Positions 1-5,873 of a stretch of 8,143 bases of DNA are shown here, piece after piece. Under the pieces are notes generated by a model. That model did not search any database. It was not told where the DNA came from and saw only the letters and a program-made list of their open reading frames with translations. Source of the DNA: Alphaproteobacteria bacterium (GTDB lineage Bacteria; Pseudomonadota; Alphaproteobacteria; Rickettsiales; JABSSG01); assembly GCA_022600235.1 (NCBI GenBank), contig JAHZKS010000019.1, positions 1 to 8,143 of the forward strand, given 5' to 3'. The translations under genes and the position numbers were made by a program. Each line of letters begins with the position of its first letter. Position 1 is the first letter of the stretch.

Positions 1-42
1 GGTTAAGCGATACACTGACTTGAAGACGATAAGGAACACTAT

Positions 43-88
43 TTTCACTAACTTCACCATCTTCGCTAACTTCGCCATCTTCACTATC
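43..88. repeat. 9/18-bp imperfect tandem repeat
   Basis: Two near-identical 18-bp units lie at 48-65 (CTAACTTCACCATCTTCG) and 66-83 (CTAACTTCGCCATCTTCA), with partial copies on both sides. Each unit is itself two related 9-mers (CTAACTTCR / CCATCTTCR), so the basic period is 9 bp. The period keeps the reading frame. The minus strand can encode SEDGEV-SEDGEV-SEN, and the plus strand can encode alternating NFA/IFT triplets. It sits about 110 bp upstream of ftsH. It could be a length-variable protein repeat or simply non-coding slippage sequence. Confidence 0.75.
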
Positions 89-190
89 GTTTATTCTTTC
101 TAGGTAAAAAGTCACAACATTCACAGCATTAGTAGAATCAATTTCTTCTATTAGTCGTTTAGTGAGAAAATTAATTTTATATATTGAATT

Positions 191-194
191 GAGG
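191..194 (+). promoter_or_regulatory. Shine-Dalgarno site of ftsH
   Basis: GAGG lies 5 nt before the ATG at 200. It is the only clear Shine-Dalgarno match ahead of any complete gene in the window, and it supports the chosen ftsH start. The later genes start at overlaps or abutting junctions, or have no recognisable site. Confidence 0.7.
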
Positions 195-199
195 CGCAG

Positions 200-2095
200 A
201 TGAACCTTAGAAAAAACTTATTATTATGGATAATTATAACAGTGGTTATGCTTGTCTTATTCGATGTAGCAGGTGGAAATAATGGAGGTTCTCATAATAA
301 TCTATCTTTCTCTGACTTCTTAAATAGAGTTGATTCAAGAGAAATTTCTAGCGTTGCAATACGTGGACACATGATTGATGGAACTCTTTCCAATGGTCAA
401 AAATTTTCTACACATGCTCCAAACTATCCAAACTTGATCGATAGATTAAATAATGCAGGCGTTGCGATAAATGTGATGCCTACAGAAACAAAAATGGGAT
501 CTCTATTCGGCATATTGATATCATGGTTTCCAATGATACTACTCATTGGAGTATGGTTGTATTTCATGAAACAAATGAATACTGGCGCTGGTAAAGCTAT
601 GGGTTTTGGTAAATCAAAAGCTAAGCTCAATGGAATATCAAACACTAAAGTTTCATTTGCAGATGTAGCTGGAATTGATGAAGCTAAAGAAGAACTCACA
701 GAGATTGTGGACTTCTTAAAGAATCCAACAAAGTTTCAAGCTCTAGGTGGGAAAATTCCTAGGGGTTGTTTGTTAATTGGTTCTCCTGGAACAGGTAAAA
801 CATTAATCGCAAAAGCGGTTGCCGGTGAAGCACATGTACCATTCTTCAGCATCTCTGGATCTGATTTCGTAGAGATGTTTGTTGGTGTTGGTGCAAGCCG
901 TGTAAGAGATATGTTTGCACAAGGAAAGAAAAATTCACCATGCATTATATTCATCGACGAAATTGACGCTGTCGGTAGACACCGAGGCATGGGCATGGGT
1001 GGTGGTAATGATGAGAGAGAACAAACTCTTAACCAGCTTCTAGTTGAAATGGATGGTTTCGAACAAAATGATGCAGTTATCATTATTGCAGCTACTAACA
1101 GACCTGATGTATTAGACCCTGCATTATTAAGGCCTGGTAGGTTTGATAGGCAAATTCATGTACCTACACCAGATATAAAAGGTAGAGAACAGATTCTTGA
1201 TGTGCATCTTAAAAAAATAGTTATCGCACCAGATATAGATGTAAATTCTATCGCTAGAGGAACACCAGGATTTACAGGTGCAGATCTTGCAAACCTTGTC
1301 AATGAAGCTGCACTACTTGCTGCAAGACTAAACAAAAAAATAGTTACTACCCACGAGCTAGAAGAAGCAAAAGACAAAGTAATGATGGGACCTCAAAGAA
1401 AATCTATGATAATGAGTGATAATGAAAAAAAGATCACTGCATATCACGAAGGTGGACATGCTCTTGTAACTTTACACTCCCCTGCTTCAGACCCTATACA
1501 CAAAGCAACTATTATACCTAGAGGGCGGGCACTGGGTCTTGTTATGAGACTTCCTACATCTGATCAATTTTCTGTAACCCGAGCTAAACTCAAAGCTGAT
1601 TTAGCTGTGGCAATGGGAGGAAGAGTTGCAGAAGAAATCATTTTTGGATATGACAAAGTTACTAGCGGCGCAAGCTCTGATATTCAACAAGCTACAAAAA
1701 TAGCTAGAGCTATGGTGCGAGAATGGGGTATGAGCGATAATGTTGGTCCTATAAATTATGGCGGCAATTCTCAAGATATGTATGCTCAACAGAATCAAAA
1801 ACTTTACTCTGTAAACACAGAGGACCTTATAGATCAAGAAGTAAAGCGCTTAGTAAATGATTCCTACGAACTAGCTAAAAAAATACTAACTACTCATTTA
1901 GACCAATTACATAAAGTAGCTAAATCGTTATTAGAAAAAGAAACTCTAACTGGTGATGAATTAAAAGAGCTAGTTTTTGGAAAAGCTGCGGTGCAAAAGG
2001 ATAAAAAGTCTACTGAAAAAAGCACTTCTACGACAAAGACTAAAACAGTTAAAAAAGCACCAGCTAAAAAAACAAACAAAACCAATAAGAAATGA
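200..2095 (+). CDS. ftsH: ATP-dependent zinc metalloprotease FtsH
   Basis: Membrane-anchored AAA+ protease that extracts and degrades misfolded membrane proteins and short-lived regulators; in the family it works as a hexamer facing the cytoplasm. The 631 residues show the full plan: TM1 (about 7-24), a periplasmic segment (about 25-104), TM2 (about 105-124), Walker A GSPGTGKT at 194-201, the pore loop MFVGVG at 226-231, Walker B IIFIDE ending at E254, and the second region of homology with arginine fingers R314 and R317. The zinc site is H416-E-G-G-H420, with the likely third ligand D494 in the GASSDIQQAT motif. The Walker A second residue is S rather than the usual P. The last 30 or so residues form a Lys/Thr-rich basic tail. 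The start is supported by GAGG 5 nt upstream. The stop overlaps the glmM start in ATGA, indicating translational coupling. Confidence 0.98.
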   Translation: MNLRKNLLLWIIITVVMLVLFDVAGGNNGGSHNNLSFSDFLNRVDSREISSVAIRGHMIDGTLSNGQKFSTHAPNYPNLIDRLNNAGVAINVMPTETKMGSLFGILISWFPMILLIGVWLYFMKQMNTGAGKAMGFGKSKAKLNGISNTKVSFADVAGIDEAKEELTEIVDFLKNPTKFQALGGKIPRGCLLIGSPGTGKTLIAKAVAGEAHVPFFSISGSDFVEMFVGVGASRVRDMFAQGKKNSPCIIFIDEIDAVGRHRGMGMGGGNDEREQTLNQLLVEMDGFEQNDAVIIIAATNRPDVLDPALLRPGRFDRQIHVPTPDIKGREQILDVHLKKIVIAPDIDVNSIARGTPGFTGADLANLVNEAALLAARLNKKIVTTHELEEAKDKVMMGPQRKSMIMSDNEKKITAYHEGGHALVTLHSPASDPIHKATIIPRGRALGLVMRLPTSDQFSVTRAKLKADLAVAMGGRVAEEIIFGYDKVTSGASSDIQQATKIARAMVREWGMSDNVGPINYGGNSQDMYAQQNQKLYSVNTEDLIDQEVKRLVNDSYELAKKILTTHLDQLHKVAKSLLEKETLTGDELKELVFGKAAVQKDKKSTEKSTSTTKTKTVKKAPAKKTNKTNKK

Positions 2096-3447
2096 GTAAA
2101 AAATCTTTTTTTGGAACTGATGGCATTAGAGGAATTGCCAATGAAGGCAATATCACAGCTGATATAGCTATGAAGCTTGGTGCTGCGGCTGGAACAATAT
2201 TTAAAAATGGAACTCATAGACATTTAGTTGTAATAGGAAAAGACACTCGTCTTTCTGGTTACCTTCTTGAACCTGCGCTAACATCTGGATTTATTGCAAT
2301 GGGTATGGATGTTTTACTAGTTGGCCCAATGCCCACACCTGCAATCTCTATGCTAGTAAAATCATTAAGAGCCGATCTAGGAATTGTCATTTCAGCATCT
2401 CATAACCCTTACCAATATAATGGTATAAAAATATTTGGCCGCACTGGATCTAAATTAGATAAGGACACAGAAAACAAAATTGAAGATTTAATTACCAACT
2501 ACCCAAAGAATATAAAATTTGCTCCACCAGAAAATCTTGGAAAAGCAGAACGACTAGATGATGCACCTGGTAGATATATTGAATTTGCAAAACATACGTT
2601 TCCTGAAGGAAAGACTCTTCACGGACTAAAAATAGTTGTCGATTCTGCAAATGGAGCATCGTACCATGTTGCTAGAAAAATCTTCTGGGAACTTGGGGCA
2701 GATGTCATTCATATTGGAAATAAACCAGATGGATTCAATATAAATCAAGACTGTGGATCTATGCATTGCGACTATGCACGTGAAGCTGTCTTATTTAACA
2801 AAGCAAATCTTGGAATAGTACTAGATGGAGACGCAGACAGAGTAATTATTATAGATGAAAAAGGCAATATTATAGATGGCGATAAAATACTAGCAACGAT
2901 CGCGTTATATATGAAATCACAAGGAACCTTAGCAAAGAACACAGTAGTTGCTACACATATGTCTAATATTGGATTAGAGAAATTTTTAAATCAAAATGAC
3001 ATCCAATTATTAAGAACAGATGTTGGAGATAAACATGTTTCTCGCCTATTAGAAAAAGAAGGATACACACTTGGAGGCGAACAATCTGGACACATAATAA
3101 TTCCACAATTTTCTTCTACAGGAGATGGCATAGTTGCCGCATTAAAGGTTCTAAGTAGCTTCGTAGAAAGCAACATCAAAACTATATCACAACTCTGCAA
3201 CACATATAATTCAGTTCCACAAATTCTGCATAATATCAAATATTGCAACTCTAAACCTTCCCCAGAAACTCTAGAATCTGTATCTAGAAAATTGTCTAAA
3301 GCATCAGATAGTTTAAAAGATAATGGAAGAATATTACTACGTAGATCAGGCACAGAGCCTTTGGTAAGAATAATGATAGAATCCTCCAATACAAATCTTG
3401 TACAAGATATTATAAAAGATTTATCTTCAGAAATTGAGAAAGTATAA
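2092..3447 (+). CDS. glmM: Phosphoglucosamine mutase GlmM
   Basis: Cytoplasmic enzyme converting glucosamine-6-phosphate to glucosamine-1-phosphate, the step before GlmU in making UDP-GlcNAc for peptidoglycan and LPS. The 451-aa length fits the family (about 445-455). Visible signatures are the N-terminal FFGTDGIRG at 5-13, the phospho-serine loop SASHNP with catalytic S103, the Mg2+ loop DGDADR at 245-250, the sugar-binding GGEQSGH at 328-334, and the C-terminal phosphate-binding RRSGTEP at 417-423. These are all expected for an active alpha-D-phosphohexomutase, and the leading TDGIRG plus length favour GlmM over ManB/Pgm. It starts inside the ftsH stop codon (ATGA) and its own stop directly abuts the rpiB start, so the three genes are probably one transcript. 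There is no strong ribosome site of its own; coupling to ftsH likely drives initiation. Its presence implies the cell makes amino-sugar polymers. Confidence 0.97.
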   Translation: MSKKSFFGTDGIRGIANEGNITADIAMKLGAAAGTIFKNGTHRHLVVIGKDTRLSGYLLEPALTSGFIAMGMDVLLVGPMPTPAISMLVKSLRADLGIVISASHNPYQYNGIKIFGRTGSKLDKDTENKIEDLITNYPKNIKFAPPENLGKAERLDDAPGRYIEFAKHTFPEGKTLHGLKIVVDSANGASYHVARKIFWELGADVIHIGNKPDGFNINQDCGSMHCDYAREAVLFNKANLGIVLDGDADRVIIIDEKGNIIDGDKILATIALYMKSQGTLAKNTVVATHMSNIGLEKFLNQNDIQLLRTDVGDKHVSRLLEKEGYTLGGEQSGHIIIPQFSSTGDGIVAALKVLSSFVESNIKTISQLCNTYNSVPQILHNIKYCNSKPSPETLESVSRKLSKASDSLKDNGRILLRRSGTEPLVRIMIESSNTNLVQDIIKDLSSEIEKV

Positions 3448-3891
3448 ATGAAACATACTATATCTATAGGATCAGACCATAGAGGTTTTGATATAAAAGA
3501 AATAATTTGCAAACATTTACACTCATGCTCATATTCTATTATAGATCATGGACCTGAATCTCAGGATATCAGTGTAGACTACCCTGATTATGCGATAGAA
3601 ATAGCAAAGTCTGTACACTCTGGTGAAACAAAATTTGGAGTTCTAATATGTAACACCGGAATAGGAATGTCCATCGCTGCAAATAGATTACCTGGAGTTC
3701 GCGCTGCATTATGCAGAACTATAGAAGATGCTTTATTTGCAAGAAAACATAATGATGCTAATATTCTAGTTCTAGGATCTCAGCATCTAACCACAGAAAT
3801 AGCAACAAAACTAGTTGACACTTTCTTTAATACTGAATTTGAAAACGGTCGTCACCTAAGTCGTCTAAAAAAAATTGATACTATTCTTTGA
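3448..3891 (+). CDS. rpiB: Ribose-5-phosphate isomerase B
   Basis: Interconverts ribulose-5-phosphate and ribose-5-phosphate in the non-oxidative pentose phosphate pathway, supplying ribose for nucleotides. The 147-aa protein carries the RpiB/LacAB plan: SDHRG near the N-terminus (D10, H11), the catalytic loop with C68 and T70 followed by GIGMSIAANR, H101 in HNDANILVLG, and a C-terminal GRH region with R135 and R139. These match the cysteine base, ring-opening histidine and phosphate-binding arginines known for E. coli RpiB (comparison from memory). A small oddity is CNTGIG in place of the usual CGTG or CGSG. The ATG follows the glmM TAA with no spacer; a weak GAG lies about 9 nt upstream. 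It is likely the last gene of the ftsH-glmM-rpiB unit. RpiB next to glyA and nrdR is a familiar alphaproteobacterial neighbourhood. Confidence 0.95.
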   Translation: MKHTISIGSDHRGFDIKEIICKHLHSCSYSIIDHGPESQDISVDYPDYAIEIAKSVHSGETKFGVLICNTGIGMSIAANRLPGVRAALCRTIEDALFARKHNDANILVLGSQHLTTEIATKLVDTFFNTEFENGRHLSRLKKIDTIL

Positions 3892-3955
3892 AATACAAAA
3901 AAATCTGTACCAACCAAAGTAATTAGAGAGTTCTACTAATAGAAATACATTCACC

Positions 3956-3982
3956 TTGAATTTCTTTTTAACCTAATATACT
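3956..3982 (+). promoter_or_regulatory. Candidate sigma-70-type promoter for glyA-nrdR
   Basis: TTGAAT at 3956-3961 and TATACT at 3977-3982 lie 15 bp apart; shifting the upstream box by one base (CTTGAA) gives 16 bp. The -10 box ends only 18 bp before the glyA ATG, so transcription would begin about 10-12 nt ahead of the start codon and leave a very short leader. The spacing is slightly tight, but both boxes are good matches and the site sits in the only gap between the two gene units. Confidence 0.5.
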
Positions 3983-4000
3983 ATTAATCCGCAACTCAAT

Positions 4001-5314
4001 ATGGCACAGAATCTGATGGTAGATATCGCAAATAAAAAAATCGATTTTTTTCAATCCAAACTTGGACAATCAGACCCTGATATAGCATTTTTCCTAAAAA
4101 AAGAGCTTGAGAGACAACAAAACCAAATAGAGTTAATAGCATCCGAAAATATTGTAAGTACCGCAGTAATGGAAGCTCTTGGTACAGTACCTACAAATAA
4201 ATATGCAGAAGGGTATCCTGGAAAAAGATACTACGGTGGATGCGAATATGTAGATGAGATTGAATCTATTGCAATAGAACGTGCAAAGCTTTTATTCGAT
4301 TGTGACTTTGCAAATGTACAGCCTCACTCAGGATCGCAAGCAAATTTTGCTGTATATTTTGCATTACTAAATCCAGGAGATACAATTCTTGGAATGTCTC
4401 TAAATGAAGGAGGACACCTAACTCATGGATCAGCACCAAGCTTCTCTGGAAAATGGTTTAACGCAGTACAATATGGTCTATCGAAAGATACGCACCTGAT
4501 TGATTATGATAACGTAGAATCTTTAGCAAAAAAACATAAACCAAAGATGATTATAGCTGGTGGCTCTGCTTACCCAAGAAAAATTGACTTTGCAAAATTC
4601 AGAGAAATTGCAGATAAGGTTGGAGCTATTCTATTTGCTGATATTGCACATTATGCTGGATTAATCGCTACAAAACTATATCCATCCGCATCAAAATATG
4701 CTGACGTAATGACAACCACTACACATAAGACTCTACGTGGACCTAGAGGCGGAATGATTATGTCAAATAATGAAGATCTATTCAAAAAATTAAACTCTGC
4801 CATCTTCCCTGGAACACAAGGCGGACCTATAATGAATATTATTACTGCTAAAGCTGTAGCCTTTAAAGAGGCGTTACAACCTGAGTTTAAAAATTATTCT
4901 AGAAGAGTAATAAAAAACTGCCAAATCATGGGAGAAACTTTAAAGAAAAATGGATATGATTTAGTTACAGGAGGAACTGACTGCCATCTACTTTTAGTAG
5001 ACTTAACTAACAAAAATATCAGCGGCAAGAAAGCTGAAAAATCTTTAGAGAAAGCTGGAATTACATGTAATAAGAATACTGTACCCGGAGAAACTAGATC
5101 TCCATTTATAACTTCCGGGATCAGAATAGGATCGGCAGTTGGTACGACCCGTGGATTTGGAGAAAAAGAATTTACAGAAATCGGAAATATGATCTCTTAT
5201 GTATTAGATAATTTATCTAGCAATCCAGAAGACAATTCTGCCGCAGAAAGAGATGTACTATCTAAAGTGCATTCTTTATGCTCTAAATATCAAATTTATC
5301 CTGGTTTATTTTAA
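4001..5314 (+). CDS. glyA: Serine hydroxymethyltransferase
   Basis: PLP-dependent cytoplasmic enzyme converting serine and tetrahydrofolate to glycine and 5,10-methylene-THF, the main one-carbon source for thymidylate, purines and formyl-Met. The 437 residues contain the conserved blocks in order: ELIASEN, TNKYAEGYPGKRYYGGCEYVD, HSGSQAN, the cofactor-contacting D214 and H217 in DIAHYAG, and the Schiff-base lysine K243 in TTTTHKTLRGPRGG, then FPGTQGGP. Everything needed for activity is visible. The N-terminus is somewhat longer than in typical GlyA. An in-frame ATG at 4016 is an alternative start, but neither has a Shine-Dalgarno sequence, and the upstream one sits properly behind the promoter candidate. 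The stop overlaps the nrdR start by one base (TAATG), so the two are co-translated. Confidence 0.97.
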   Translation: MAQNLMVDIANKKIDFFQSKLGQSDPDIAFFLKKELERQQNQIELIASENIVSTAVMEALGTVPTNKYAEGYPGKRYYGGCEYVDEIESIAIERAKLLFDCDFANVQPHSGSQANFAVYFALLNPGDTILGMSLNEGGHLTHGSAPSFSGKWFNAVQYGLSKDTHLIDYDNVESLAKKHKPKMIIAGGSAYPRKIDFAKFREIADKVGAILFADIAHYAGLIATKLYPSASKYADVMTTTTHKTLRGPRGGMIMSNNEDLFKKLNSAIFPGTQGGPIMNIITAKAVAFKEALQPEFKNYSRRVIKNCQIMGETLKKNGYDLVTGGTDCHLLLVDLTNKNISGKKAEKSLEKAGITCNKNTVPGETRSPFITSGIRIGSAVGTTRGFGEKEFTEIGNMISYVLDNLSSNPEDNSAAERDVLSKVHSLCSKYQIYPGLF

Positions 5315-5775
5315 TGCGTTGCCCTTTCTGCTCTGCCTCTGATACACAAGTAAAAGATTCAAGACAAAGAATCGATGGCAAATCTGTTAAACGCAGAAGA
5401 AGCTGCATTGAATGTGGATCAAGATTTACCACACTAGAAATGATTGAACCTAAGGATATAACAATCATTAAAAGAGATGGAAACAAAAGACCTTTTGATA
5501 GAAGCAAAATTATAAAATCTATCACAATAGCAACCAGAAAACGTGAAATCTCCGAAGAACAAATTGAACTTCTAGTAGATGATATTTTAAATAGATTGGA
5601 AAAATCTGGTGATAATGAAATACATAGTAAAATGATCGGAGAACTAATAATGCAAGAGCTCCAGAAATTGGATGAAGTTTCCTATGTACGGTTTGCATCT
5701 GTATATAAAGAATTCTCTGAAGCCAAAGACTTTGAGAAATTCTTACATACAATGAATGAAAAAATAAAAAACTAG
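5314..5775 (+). CDS. nrdR: Transcriptional repressor NrdR
   Basis: ATP/dATP-sensing repressor of ribonucleotide reductase genes. At 153 aa it is the usual family length. The N-terminal zinc ribbon has the four cysteines C3, C6, C31 and C34 (RCPFC ... CIECG), surrounded by basic residues (KRRRSC) that fit DNA binding. An ATP-cone domain follows (about 49-139), beginning with TIIKRDGNKRPFD and ending with the conserved DEVSYVRFASVYKEF block. The gene starts on the last base of the glyA stop, so its expression is tied to glyA. Linking nrdR to glyA makes sense because methylene-THF from GlyA feeds dTMP synthesis while NrdR adjusts the other deoxynucleotides. No NrdR-box pair was noticed in this window, so no self-regulation can be argued. 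In many alphaproteobacteria a riboflavin gene (ribD) follows; here it is replaced by a sensor kinase. Confidence 0.96.
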   Translation: MRCPFCSASDTQVKDSRQRIDGKSVKRRRSCIECGSRFTTLEMIEPKDITIIKRDGNKRPFDRSKIIKSITIATRKREISEEQIELLVDDILNRLEKSGDNEIHSKMIGELIMQELQKLDEVSYVRFASVYKEFSEAKDFEKFLHTMNEKIKN

Positions 5776-5806
5776 TAACTCCCCCTTATTAGCTAAAAAT
5801 CTTTAT

Positions 5807-5835
5807 TTGACTAGTAAAGCAATCTAAGGTATCAA
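5807..5835 (+). promoter_or_regulatory. Candidate promoter for the sensor kinase
   Basis: TTGACT at 5807-5812 and TATCAA at 5830-5835 are separated by exactly 17 bp, in the 98-bp gap between nrdR and the kinase. Five of six and four of six bases match the sigma-70 consensus. The leader to the GTG at 5874 would be about 30 nt. This suggests the kinase is expressed separately from glyA-nrdR, but the -10 match is only moderate. Confidence 0.4.
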
Positions 5836-5873
5836 GTAACCTGTACTTAACCATTGTTAGTATTATAGTTATA

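Larger units (their letters stand above)
1..199. other. Left-edge region with no assignable gene; ftsH leader
   Basis: No gene can be named here. On the plus strand one frame is open from the window edge to a TAG at 101-103. It could be the end of an upstream gene (tilS is the usual neighbour in alphaproteobacteria), but the residues do not look like a TilS tail and are dominated by the tandem repeat. On the minus strand two frames are open to the window edge. One is acidic, with a repeated SEDGEV hexapeptide and no ATG start. The other begins with ATG at 78-76 and reads as a basic, hydrophobic leader (MAKLAKMVKLVKIVFLIVF). Because the repeat unit is a multiple of three, all frames look periodic and I cannot decide which, if any, is coding. 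A weak promoter-like pair (GTCACA 111-116, 16 bp, TAGAAT 133-138) could serve ftsH, but such matches are common by chance in AT-rich DNA. Confidence 0.4.

Noticed and set aside
1..78. Minus-strand ATG at 78 starting a signal-peptide-like MAKLAKMVKLVKIVFLIVF reading
   Set aside because: The K/hydrophobic pattern is a by-product of the 9-bp repeat, there is no Shine-Dalgarno site, and only 26 codons are visible before the window edge. An overlapping acidic frame is equally open.
1442..1459. HEGGH instead of HEAGH in FtsH as an active-site defect
   Set aside because: The HEXXH zinc-binding pattern is intact, and Gly at this position is, as far as I recall, common among alphaproteobacterial FtsH proteins.
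3649..3663. CNTG instead of CGTG in the RpiB catalytic loop as evidence of altered substrate
   Set aside because: The catalytic Cys and Thr and the other active-site residues are present. One Gly-to-Asn change is not enough to propose a different sugar.
3941..3969. AGAAAT / ATTTCT inverted repeat followed by TTTT, as a terminator after rpiB
   Set aside because: The stem is six pairs, nearly all A-T, with a 13-nt loop, and it overlaps the candidate -35 box of glyA. Stability would be poor and such pairs are frequent in AT-rich DNA.
4016..4018. Alternative glyA start at the internal ATG
   Set aside because: It gives a length closer to typical GlyA but has no better ribosome site, and the first ATG is well placed behind the promoter candidate. 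Left as a possible alternative.
5771..5817. Two copies of ACTAGTAA (5771-5778, 5810-5817) flanking the gap after nrdR, as target-site duplication or operator
   Set aside because: Eight-base direct repeats containing a palindromic core are expected by chance at this composition, and no mobile element lies between them.
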